This document shows positions 10,598 through 18,609 of a stretch of DNA of 21,335 bases, piece after piece (position 1 is the stretch's first letter; every line of letters begins with the position of its first letter). Source of the stretch: Reticulitermes lucifugus (taxonomy: Eukaryota > Arthropoda > Insecta > Blattodea > Rhinotermitidae); assembly GCA_026260175.1 (NCBI GenBank), contig JAKCWW010004898.1:17607-38941 (forward strand), written 5' to 3'. The notes beneath the pieces are model-generated. The model was not told the DNA's origin and did not search any database. It worked only from the letters and a program-made list of their open reading frames with translations. Made by a program: the position numbers and the translations under genes.

Positions 10598-10791
10598 AGA
10601 TCTGCGCTCTTCTGGGATATTACGCAGCGTCGTGTGGTAATTGTTTACCGGTCGTTTCGGGAGAACGTTCCAGTCCCATCTTCACGGGTCTTGACTCTTG
10701 ACCCGTGAAGATGGGGCCGATACGTTGTACCGAAACGTCAGTAAACAATTACCACACGACGCTGCGTAATATCCCAGAAGAGCGTAGATCT
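10598..10791. mobile_element. Long palindromic foldback element 2 (194 bp)
   Basis: The left arm 10598-10690 and right arm 10700-10791 are near-perfect reverse complements around a 9-nt loop (TTGACTCTT). The outer part is almost identical: AGATCT, GCTCTTCTGGGATATTACGC and GTGGTAATTGTTTAC pair with their complements. Pairing weakens between the GTTTCGG/CCGAAAC module and the central CCCATCTTCACGGGTC. The terminal motif CTTCTGGGATATTACGC is shared with foldbacks 1 and 4, and the central CCATCTTCA..GGGTC with foldback 3. There is no coding capacity and no recognisable transposase. A short target duplication was not identified. The extent of the arms is exact; that it is mobile is inferred from the related copies. 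Confidence 0.75.
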
Positions 10792-12553
10792 CATCAACAT
10801 CGCGGCTAAGGCCTGAAATCAAGGAGATGAATGCAATCCATACCCCTGTAAAACTTGTAAGCTATAAGCAACTTTCTGTGGGGCATAACGTGTCCATCAG
10901 AGTTGAGTTTTAAACCTTCGCAGTGTTTACAGGCTCTGTACTAAGACTGTACACATAATGGCCCTTAAATAAAGGCCTTTGCTGTCGACGTAGGGAACTC
11001 ATATATGTGGCAGTGAGCTGTTACGTTTAACCTACCAACATGCGTTATTATCGCATTTCCCCTAGGGAGATAAGTCTTGAACAATTTAATTAGTGGTGCA
11101 GTTCTGTATTTCAAATGATTGTAATCATTAAGTAGAAGGCTATGAATGGAATGCAGTTGTCGATATACAAGGCATTTCAACGCAGAGAGATTTCATTTAC
11201 AGGCAGAATGTTTATCTTAACTACGACGTGTACGAATAACGAATTTGGTTTTTATTTTTTCACGTTTTCAAAGCATGGTTTGTTTAGATCATACCTGCCG
11301 AACCTCTTGTGTGGTTTAATACACAGAGTGAAGAATGAATAAGTATGCGTCTAATAATGTGTCATTTTACGTGTGTGTTTTTCAATACGTCATGTGCAGT
11401 AAAAATATAGGAAACTGATAATGATAGGGACAAATTATAAAAAATGCAATTCACTACACACGCTAGGGTGTTGCTATTTTCAGCACATTTTTACAAAATT
11501 AATTACTAACGTAATGTATGTCTTCGTTAATAAAGAGCTTATAATTGTTAAAAATTGCTTCGGCGTTCTATCTCGACTTTGCCAGGGGAAAGGGTTAAAA
11601 GCTGTTTTCTCATTCAATGTCTCGGCGGCCGACATTGCACGCGAGCTGCGGTCGAGCGGACCTCCTTTGGATTGTGGCTTTTGAGTTTTAGCACTGTTTC
11701 GTACCAACATTTCGGAAGAACATGAATTTGAAGTGTTGGGTCCAACTTAGACGCTGGAATGTGACGGTGTAAACAAAACCCCACACTGCACATTCTATAC
11801 GATTTATTTGTTTTCTTTAGTGAGTAATATGAGTTCTGACAATATCATAATTACGGTGTTGGCCTACTTGAGTATATCATGGAAGCGGTGTAACTCGGAA
11901 TTGTTTCTTTTTCATTTTATCCAAACCAATTACAGAGTTAAAAATGTATTTTCTTCATTATGGCGGTTTTCGTTTCAATACATTTTTATGTATATATAAC
12001 GTTTAAAAATTAAATACAAATCGCTGTGAACAGTGCTGGTGCACTTCCCTTGTACCTTTGCTCATTATATGCGGGAATATAACACTACATGTTATTTCCG
12101 GTTGTGTTATTTCTTACCCTTCCCGCATTAACACGGCAACGATTAAAGTGGTATGTGCCGCTCCACTTTGGCGATCACAGACATTTTTCTCACAAATCTA
12201 CGTCTTTCCAAGGCGAGCAACAAATTCTCCCTTATTGCGTTTACTTAATGTATTGATCTTTCATAACGTGAGATCATGCCTGTGTTTCTTTTCGTAAGAG
12301 TTAAATTTGAAAGAAAACTTATAAAGTTCGCATAAAAATTAGCTCAATATATGTCGGTCGGTATGTTTGATAATCGTTTTTGTTCAAAGTGTCTACATTC
12401 CTTACAATTATGAGGATTTATGCTCGTTTAAACTTGCTGGAAACTAGTTGTCTGGTGACACTGTGCCACTTTCAATTGGTAAACTCGTGTACACCCGGTC
12501 CATTCGCATGCCAGACACGCACATTACAACATGCAATGTTTAACGTTACTGTA
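10792..12553. other. AT-rich sequence with one GC-rich patch, no gene seen
   Basis: A GC-rich patch at about 11575-11690 includes CAATGTC (11615-11621) paired with GACATTG (11631-11637) and a CGCGAGCTGCGGTCGAGCGG stretch. It contrasts with its AT-rich flanks and may be a repeat fragment I cannot name. Plus-strand frames at 11142, 11421, 11808 and 12058 lack recognisable motifs. Confidence 0.35.
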
Positions 12554-12752
12554 TTCTGGAATGTGACACCACGTAGTCTGGTCGCTATTTGCCTACGTTG
12601 GAGTAACATACTGCTTCCATCTTCAGGGGTCTGCGGTGAAATGGAGGCAGTAGGTTCCAGTGAAACGTTGGCAAATAGCTATCAGGTTACACGCTGCTGA
12701 AACTCAGAACACATCTTCATTGTTAACCACAATGAGAACGCAAAATCTCGCA
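12554..12752. mobile_element. Foldback/MITE-like element 3, same flank module as element 1
   Basis: The core 12554-12709 is an imperfect inverted repeat: left blocks TTCTGGAATGTGACACCACG, GCTATTTGCC and ACATACTGCTTCCAT answer right blocks ATGGAGGCAGTA, GGCAAATAGC and CTCAGAA. The centre carries CCATCTTCAGGGGTC, close to the centre of element 2. To the right (12710-12752), ATCTTCATTGTTAACCACAATGAGAACGC is interrupted only by substitutions relative to the inverse of the module at 2365-2405, so the element is inserted in the opposite orientation to element 1. GTAGTCTGGT next to the left end also occurs in element 1. The open frame at 12380-12700 is a by-product. Confidence 0.6.
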
Positions 12753-12846
12753 AGCTGTCCATGTTTTCAAACAGCACACGTCGTCCCAGCAGTAGGAAGT
12801 ACTCAGAAAAACCACCAGGTGCAAAACTTAATCCTGTGATTCAAGT

Positions 12847-13038
12847 CTTCTGGGATGTTATGCTATGCCGAATGGAAAGTAGTGAGTGATGTTTCGGAGC
12901 GTTTTAATGCCTTCAACTTCAAGGTCTAGCATTCCTGGAGACTGTTCTTGAACGTTTTCACCCTGAAGTTGAAGGTACTACAATTCTTCGAAGTACCGGT
13001 AACTGTTTGGCAGTCGACATGGCGTAACATCTCAGAAG
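12847..13038. mobile_element. Foldback element 4, nested inverted repeats
   Basis: The outer ends pair: CTTCTGGGATGTTATGC at 12847 with GCGTAACATCTCAGAAG ending at 13038. Inside, CCTTCAACTTCAAGG pairs with CCCTGAAGTTGAAGG around a loop of about 35 nt, and the intermediate sequence pairs only partially. The terminal motif is that of elements 1 and 2, while the central module is different (CTTCAACTTCAAGG rather than CCATCTTCA). It starts 94 bp after element 3 ends. The 119-codon frame at 12948-13307 begins inside the right half of this element and has no other support. Confidence 0.6.
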
Positions 13039-13724
13039 AATTTAGTCTTCAGCAACAGCGCTGTTATAACCTTAAGTCTCTCAGAACTGAATCGTTTCAG
13101 TTGCTTGTTGCAATATCAACAGATTCTCGTTCAGAGGAAGTTGGTTTGAATCGCGATGAGTTTTCGTCCTGGTCCTCCTTCCCATTGATTAAATTACAAG
13201 CTAATTCGAATATGTGTCACTGCATTTCATATTTTGGAGGTCCCTGTCTAGAAATCTCGGATCCCCGACCGCGTAGCCTGACTAAATTTGTTTTCCCTGT
13301 CTCTTAAAATGTTGTGAATTTGCCTTAAATTAGGCCACGCTCGCTTCATTTCTCATCTTCGTAAGTTCATATTTACTGTCGCCCTAACCATTCGTCGTTA
13401 CATAACCCACTGTGGCTGATAGCAGCACTTACCTCCTTCAGTTCCTGCGAACAGGGAGGATACCAAGGTCACGCTGTACATAGACTCATTCTCTTTGCTT
13501 ATGTTTACGCCATTATTATGTTTGTGTGGGAATTTGTTTCGAAAATGGTTTAACTCTATTCGAAAAACAGGTAAGGCTGTGGAAATTTGATAAATAGAGT
13601 TTGTTTTCGATAAACCACTCTGTTGCATTTGTAGATTCTCGCCATATTTCATTCTACTTACATTTATTTATTTTTACATAATCACTTATATCTTCAATTG
13701 AGGCATGCGCATGCGCATTCACGA
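13039..13724. other. No supportable gene; small inverted repeats
   Basis: An interrupted inverted repeat (TGGTTTAACTCTATT at about 13546 answered by AATAGAGTT and TAAACCA near 13595-13616) and a 14-bp perfect alternating palindrome ATGCGCATGCGCAT (13705-13718) are visible. No exon or RNA gene was identified. Confidence 0.4.
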
Positions 13725-14025
13725 TTTGTAGTTACCATATATCCTTAAGTGATACAATCAATATAATGAGATGGACCGGGCATGTGGCACGCACGAGAGA
13801 GAACAGAAATGTATAAGGGGTTTTAGTTAGAAGAACTAATGGAAATAATCACTTGGAAAATCTAGCCGCAGATGGTAGGGTAATATTAAAGTAATTCTTA
13901 AGCACATAGAGTAGGAGGATGTGAGGTGGATAAATTCGGCTCAGAATAGGGACAGATGGTGGGCCCATGTCAGGCTGAGGACTTATTAGCTTCTCAAGAA
14001 GGATGCTCCATGTATGGCCTAGTTG
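13725..14025 (+). mobile_element. Decayed LINE ORF2 C-terminal fragment (family 2)
   Basis: From 13766 the frame reads MRWTGHVARTRENRNV, then a stop, VLVRRTNGNNHLENLAADG, VILK, further stops, and RLRIGTDGG, with FSRRMLH in the same region near the end. The order RW(T/A)GHVAR, then NVY/VLV, then R-rich linker, then a D-R-W-like block is that of the C-terminal region following the reverse transcriptase in a widespread arthropod non-LTR group. This family is distinct from the KANWIGH family at 3494-3856 and 16890-17397. At least five in-frame stops show it is an old pseudogene. Boundaries are approximate because both ends fade into unrecognisable sequence. Confidence 0.6.
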
Positions 14026-14190
14026 TGTTTAATGTTGATACCTCGGACGAGCCAATGCAGAAGGCAATACAGATAACCCGAAAATTCTATGTAATATCGC
14101 TATAGTGCAGTTATTTACGCACCCCGTATTTCATTCATTAGCCTAAAACAAGGCAATCATCTTCGGCCTGACGGAATAAATTGGACACAG

Positions 14191-14250
<60 letters not shown>
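14191..14250. repeat. Perfect (TAC)20 microsatellite
   Basis: Sixty bases without a single interruption. The lack of decay suggests recent expansion and probable length polymorphism. It ends a few bases before the 5' end of a truncated SINE B copy. The poly-serine frame on the minus strand (14138-14332) is a translation of this array. Confidence 0.95.
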
Positions 14251-14254
14251 GTCT

Positions 14255-14445
14255 TAACCATGTAAGCCTGGGTTCCTTATCCAAGTGGGTATAGTGGTGG
14301 GCAGAGTGGCACTTAGACACGGTTCCCTTCAAATACTTGGGCTTATGTCTGTCATCATTTCACCAATGCTCTGTACTTATTTTATTCATGTACCATCGCC
14401 ATTTTATAGTCTGGATTGTGATAGCGTTGCTAATAAACCACACAT
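14255..14445 (+). mobile_element. SINE family B copy 2, 5'-truncated near the B box
   Basis: GGTTCCTTATCC at 14271 aligns with the B-box region of the copy at 8116-8352, and the bodies then run in parallel: TAGTGGTGGGCAGAGTGG, ATACTTGGGCTTAT and TCACCAATGCTCTGTACT, through to a shared end near GTGATAGCGTTGCTAATAA. The A-box half is missing, the usual outcome of incomplete reverse transcription from the 3' end, or it was lost when the TAC array grew. Not transcribable by its own promoter. Confidence 0.65.
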
Positions 14446-15715
14446 AAAAACACGACTGTTTTATGATCACCATTAAACATTTATTTATGTAATTGAACTG
14501 TGAAACGTAATAACAGTTGTTCAGTTTTGTTACTCTGACTGTACAGTAGTTTACAGGAGCATTATTGTGTACACCATTAGACCGTTAAAAATAAACGACC
14601 ATACTATACATTCAGTTACATCGTTCAGATTACAGCAGAGGTTGTTGAATGTGTTTTGCATTTTAAAACTGTAGGAAGCAGAACTTTAAAACCGCTTTAT
14701 TTACCCTCAATTTAAACATCACTTTGAGTTCATTTCCGTGTGTATCATATGCACCCTGCAGCTTGGATACAGTCAAAGCATGGATCGACTAAATTACCTT
14801 CTCATTATACTACATTTTACTTGAGCCAGATATCCCGTAGGCCTAAATAAATTTCAAAAAAAGTGTCACAAAATGTATTTGTAAACACCGAAAATTGCTG
14901 TAATTTTTTACAGCAAACCGGTGAGGTTTTATTTAAGAGAAAGAATAATGTTTCTGTTGCTTTTGTGTGTTTTCTATAGGAATTGTACCGTTATTGCAGT
15001 CGATAAACGCTGATGTGAAGTCAGTGTACAGAAATGGGGCTTTGTTATTAACAGTTCAGAATTCGGGCCAAATGTAGGACAAATTTCATAATGAGTCATG
15101 CCCTGCAAATTAAAATAAAAAAAGGCAACTGATACTTCATAGGAAATTTACATAATCTTTAGATGTATTAGTTTTATATTGACTAGGTCTAAGAATATAA
15201 CGAACAAAATTTACATCGTTAATGAAACTAATACTTTTACTGCATTTATTATCTGTATATACTCCGTTTGATTTCGGGGTAATGACCAAATTCTCCCAAA
15301 ATCGGTACTACTGGAGACGATGTCATGAATACAGTGCGACTGCTCTAAGTGTCGGACATGTTAGAAAACTGTGTTATTTAATAATGGTAGTTCCGAATAT
15401 CTGTACTGTGTTGGTGAGAAGTGTTCCTGTATTGTGTGAAGAAGTCCCCGTTTCGAATCCCTATTTCTCTATATTTCTCTATATTTTGGCAACGGACTTA
15501 TGCTTGATCTTCGCAATTGTACTGAATCGCCACTGGAATATGAGTGTTAATACATATCATTACGCTTTTGAATATAAACTCATAAAGAGAATCATAAAAT
15601 GAGAGTGAAGCCAGCAGTCGTTATGATACGTAAAACAGTCCGTTACCTGGATTTTGCTGTGCTTTTCAAAACTTTCGAATATCGGAAAGAGCGTATAGCA
15701 TCTAAACTCGAGATG

Positions 15716-15718
<3 letters not shown>
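14446..15718. other. AT-rich sequence without a supportable gene
   Basis: GCTGTAATTTTTTACAGC at about 14893-14910 forms a small hairpin. A 126-codon plus-strand frame at 15222-15602 is the longest non-repeat frame nearby. Its N-terminus is leucine-rich and hydrophobic, but I recognise no family, and AT-rich DNA of this length can produce such frames by chance. Confidence 0.35.

Positions 15719-15749
<31 letters not shown>
15719..15749. repeat. (TAA)10 microsatellite
   Basis: Thirty-one bases of uninterrupted TAA. On the minus strand it lies at the far end of the pyrimidine-rich tract that follows the SINE at 16045-16135. Confidence 0.92.
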
Positions 15750-15750
<1 letters not shown>

Positions 15751-15754
15751 TGTA

Positions 15755-16044
15755 GGAGGAACATAAAAGCGTCGAGGAAGAAGAGAAGGCAGATGAGGAG
15801 GAGGATAAGAATAAGGAGGCGGGGAGATGTGAAAGAAGCAACAGGAGTAGAAGAAAGACGAATAGGTGCAGGTGAGGAGATGAGTAGGAGGAAGATAAGG
15901 AAGAAGATGGAGAAAGGGACTAATTGGGAAAGAAGAGGAAGGAGGAAGAGATGGAATATGAGGAAGCAGGGGAAGAAGGGAAAGAAGAGGAGGAGGAAGA
16001 TGAAGGGTAGTAAGAAGTAGTAAGAAGAAGACAAGAAGGTAAAG
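15755..16044. repeat. Long polypurine/polypyrimidine tract (about 290 bp)
   Basis: The plus strand is overwhelmingly A and G, in irregular AGG, AAG and AGA triplets (for example GGAAGAAGATGGAGAAAGGG). It is not a clean tandem repeat. On the minus strand it begins directly after the body of the tRNA-like SINE, so it is best read as an expanded, mutated TTC/TCC-type retroposon tail. The open frames here (plus 15748-16020, and minus 15702-16034 and 15718-16059) consist of Arg/Lys/Glu or Leu/Ser/Pro runs and follow from composition. Such tracts can adopt triplex structures when they contain mirror symmetry; I did not establish mirror symmetry here. Confidence 0.85.
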
Positions 16045-16135
16045 TGGCGTTAACAGCATCCGGGCCGAGATTTAAACCCGAGATCTCTCGAATATGAAGC
16101 GAGAATATTAACTACTACGATGTGAGTCACTGAGA
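16045..16135 (-). mobile_element. tRNA-Met-like SINE head and short body (family D)
   Basis: Read on the minus strand, the B box is GGTTTAAATCT (plus 16068-16078), inside a T-arm with stem TCGGG/CTCGG (two G-U pairs) and a 7-nt loop. Upstream is an anticodon-arm-like CTCGC-TTCATAT-TCGAG (four pairs plus one mismatch) whose 7-nt loop places CAT at the anticodon, as in tRNA-Met. The A-box region (around CTCAGTGACTCACATCG) is poorly preserved. Downstream the body is only ATGCTGTTAACGCCACTTTACC before a TTC-rich tail. The pyrimidine tail argues for a retroposon rather than a tRNA gene. Confidence 0.55.
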
Positions 16136-16889
16136 CGGTAATCGGATTATTCGCACGGGCTGCACAAAATGTTAACGGCACGTAGCGTTAATTTCATTAC
16201 GTGAAGTAGCGTCGATGGAGCAGCGAATGCTGAAGGGTATCTTCTGCCTCTACCCATACAGAAAGGAAATCGAACCCCAATACCTCGATATGCGAGACAT
16301 GCTAGGCAGTTATGTTTTCTGTTCATTCAAAAGGCAGATGGGGAAAAGAACATTAAAGAGGAAAGAGCGGGTTATTTTTGTCGCCATGAAATATAAATTC
16401 AGCCAGTGTAGGCGATGACATAACACCAACACTTTTAGCAGCCCATGGTCGGTGAGAGAAGGAAAATTGCTCTTGTGGGAGGTGTAGTCACATGCAGTAT
16501 TCAAGAATCACAGTGAAAGTGATTCGACGGATCCGCACTATTTTGCTGTGCTCTCTACTGTCTCTGTTGATGATGATGTCACTTTATGAAGAAAACCGAA
16601 ACAAATATTAACAAACTCAGAAAATACGTGTTCATACACCGAAGAGCCTGACCCGTTACTTACTTGCTGAGTGTTGATTCTTGTGTTGTCACACCTTTCA
16701 AAAGGGGATTTTCAAATTACGTCGCTGAAAACATAGAAGGGAATTGGCTAAACTAGTTCAGCCCTTACACCAGTCATACGCAGCGTCATATAAAGTAAAC
16801 TCGTATAACATGAATGATTGTGAACTGCGAAATTTCATGTAATTGTTTATTTGTAGCTTATTTAGCGACACTTTCAGCAACATTATTTA
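16136..16889. other. AT-rich sequence without a supportable gene
   Basis: Short frames at 16215-16418 (plus) and 16310-16504 (minus) overlap each other and have no recognisable motif. No repeat partner was seen elsewhere in the window. Confidence 0.4.
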
Positions 16890-17397
16890 TCGCCGAGTGA
16901 TTATGAAGACTCTCTTCACCAACATATTGGACTTACATTTAAGGAAGAAACTAGTAAAGTGCTCCATTTGGATTATAGCTTTGTGTGGTGTTGAAACTTG
17001 AACACTTCGGAAAGTGTGTCAGAAATACCTGGAAAGTTCTGAAATGTGCTGGAGAAGGATAGAGAAGGTCATTTGGACCGATCGGGTGAGATATAAATAA
17101 GTATTATATACAGTCAAGGAGGGGAGGAATAGCCTGCCCACAATAAAAAGGAGGAAGGCTAACTGGATTGGTCACAGCTTGTGTAATAACTGTCTTCTAA
17201 AACACGTGATTGAAGGAAAGATAGAGGGAAGGATAGAAGTGACGAGAAGACGAGGAAGAAGACGTAAGCAGCTACTGGACGCACTTAAGGAAAGGAGGGG
17301 ATACTGGAAATTGAAAGAGGAAGCACTAGATCGCACTCTGTGGAAGACTCGCTTTGGAAGAGGCTATGGAAGTGTCGTAAGACAGACTACAGAATGA
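16890..17397 (+). mobile_element. LINE ORF2 C-terminal fragment with native stop (family 1, copy 2)
   Basis: A single frame runs from about 16930 to the TGA at 17395-17397, broken only by stops at 16999-17001 and 17098-17100. In order it encodes LRKKLVKCSIW, IALCGVET, a stop where ETWTL would be expected (TGG to TGA), QKYLESSEMCWRRIEKVIW, TDRVRYK, a second stop, GRNSLPTIKRRKANWIGH, NCLLKHVIEGKIEG, RRGRRRKQLLDALKE, WKLKEEALDRTLW and FGRGYGSVVRQTTE. These blocks match the post-reverse-transcriptase C-terminal region of non-LTR retrotransposons, and the 3494-3856 copy repeats most of them. The reverse transcriptase and endonuclease are absent, so the copy is 5'-truncated and non-functional. The coding end touches a (TGAA)n tail with no 3' UTR, as in RTE-type elements. 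Only the last 73 codons are open without a stop. Confidence 0.8.
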
Positions 17398-17398
17398 G

Positions 17399-17429
17399 TG
17401 AATGAATGAATGAATGAATGAATGAATGA
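17399..17429. repeat. (TGAA)n tail of the LINE
   Basis: About seven and a half TGAA units begin two bases after the LINE stop codon. Short tandem-repeat tails of this kind are characteristic of RTE-clade retrotransposons and support the assignment of the upstream copy. Confidence 0.88.
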
Positions 17430-17647
17430 TGCTGAATCATGAATTCGAAAGGATTTTAAAATAATGTGCCGTTTCAGGTGTTATCAAGCACATGCCTGTA
17501 GGGATTGAGGAAAACCACGAAAACTTAGTTCACGACAGTCGGCGTTCCTGCTTAGATCGTCAGTGTGCATCTGAATAAAATGAATAACGTCACAGATATA
17601 TTCAGGTAACTTGACACCTGAGCTCCCTAACACTGCACACAGCTGTA
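17430..17647. other. No feature recognised
   Basis: Ordinary AT-rich sequence between the LINE tail and a GC-rich tandem repeat; antisense frames in this interval show no motif. Confidence 0.35.
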
Positions 17648-17719
17648 GTCGGCACGGTCCGGCCGCTGCTTGGCTCACGTCGGCACGGTCCGGCCGCTGC
17701 TTGGCTCACGTCGGCACGG
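17648..17719. repeat. GC-rich 31-bp tandem repeat, 2.3 copies
   Basis: The unit begins GTCGGCACGGTCCGGCCGCT and ends GCTTGGCTCAC. Units at 17648-17678 and 17679-17709 are identical, and a third matches for its first ten bases (17710-17719) before diverging. The perfect identity points to a recent duplication. The unit is far more GC-rich than its surroundings. Open frames on both strands across it are short and unrecognised. Confidence 0.9.
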
Positions 17720-17725
17720 CCAGGC

Positions 17726-18130
17726 AATGTTATACCTGTTCCAAAAACATATACTCTGTTGGGAGTAGGAGTACATTGTCTATCTTCATCGCAACGCACG
17801 ATTAGCCTGCTAAAAATGTCTCTGTCTCTGCTACGAATTACTTTGTTAGACATTTTTGACACTCCAATTCGCTCCATTGCTTAAACGACACTGCAGTCCT
17901 GCTACTTATCAGACAATGTTTTTGAAACGGAGAGAAAAAGGTTGGAGCTGCGTGCACTGTGCTTCCCCCCTGACCAGCTTGCCTCTTCACCCCCGCGCTT
18001 ACAGGAATCAGTTATTTGACTGAGCTACCTTGCTAGGCGAATGAAGCATTGGGAGAAGTGTGAATGCAATACGCCTGGTATTTTTAAAACATTATCCAAG
18101 CATTTACATGGAGAAACTGAGGAAACGAAA
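17726..18130. other. No feature recognised
   Basis: Mixed-composition sequence containing a C-rich patch (about 17968-17998). No RNA gene, exon or repeat partner seen. Confidence 0.35.
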
Positions 18131-18514
18131 AGTCTTGCCGAGTATAGACAGTATTGCTCAGTACAGACAGTTTTGCCCAGTACCGATAGTACTGCTCAGT
18201 ACAGACAGTATTGCTCAGTACTGACAGTATTGCTCAGTACAGACAGTATTGCTCAGTACAGACAGTAATGCTCAGTACAGACAGTATTGCTCAGTACAGA
18301 CAGTATTGCTCAGTACAGACAGTATTGCTCAGTAATGACAGTTTTGCTCAGTGCTGGCAGTATTGCTCAGTACATACAGACAGTATTGCTCAGTACTGAC
18401 AGTTTTGCTCAGTGCAGGCAGTATTGCCCATTGCTGACAGTATTGCTCAGTACAGACAGTATTGTTCAGTACAGACAGTACTGCTCAGTACAGACAGTAC
18501 TGCTCAATACAGAG
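18131..18514. repeat. 19-bp minisatellite, 20 units
   Basis: The consensus unit is AGTATTGCTCAGTACAGAC. By count there are 20 units from 18131 to 18514, all 19 bp long except one of 23 bp (18359-18381, with an extra ATAC). The first and last units are the most diverged; several in the middle are identical. Variants such as AGTTTTGCTCAGTGCTGGC and AGTTTTGCTCAGTGCAGGC recur in the right half, suggesting block duplication. The consensus has no stop in any of the three plus frames and 19 is not a multiple of 3, so the array yields three overlapping frames (18041-18268, 18211-18399, 18287-18541) with one QYRQYCSVQTVLLSTDS-like repeat. These are not genes. Confidence 0.95.
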
Positions 18515-18519
18515 AGTAT

Positions 18520-18595
18520 TCCTCCCAAGATTAGAACCTAGGATTATTATTAAAGTTTCGAGCCCGACATAATGCCATGGACTGACCAGTTCGGT
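18520..18595 (-). mobile_element. tRNA-like module abutting the 19-bp array (possible SINE head)
   Basis: On the minus strand GGTTCTAATCT (plus 18528-18538) is a B box, in a T-arm with stem CTAGG/CTTGG (all five positions paired, two as G-U) and a 7-nt loop. TGGTCAGTCCATGG (plus 18575-18588) is a plausible A box with an expanded centre, about 36 bp upstream on that strand. The array begins directly beyond the T-arm, in the position where a SINE body and tail would lie. No second copy of this head is present in the window, so the retroposon call is tentative. Confidence 0.4.
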
Positions 18596-18609
18596 GTGAT
18601 CTTCGATGT

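Noticed and set aside
12948..13307. 119-codon plus-strand frame
   Set aside because: It begins inside the right half of foldback element 4, and the remainder has no recognisable motif or splice context.
15222..15602. 126-codon plus-strand frame with a hydrophobic start
   Set aside because: The leading leucines could suggest a signal peptide, but there is no recognisable domain and the AT-rich tail reads like random translation.
15702..16059. Overlapping Leu/Ser/Pro-rich and Arg/Lys-rich open frames on both strands
   Set aside because: They are direct translations of the polypurine/polypyrimidine tract and the TAA repeat; a tract lacking T on one strand has almost no stop codons in any frame.
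18131..18514. CRISPR-like array of short repeats
   Set aside because: Units are contiguous 19-bp repeats with no unique spacers, in a eukaryotic context.
18041..18541. Three overlapping frames encoding a DSIAQYRQYCSVQ-type repeat protein
   Set aside because: All arise from the 19-bp minisatellite, whose consensus unit has no stop in any plus frame; the same peptide repeat in several frames is a signature of non-coding tandem DNA.
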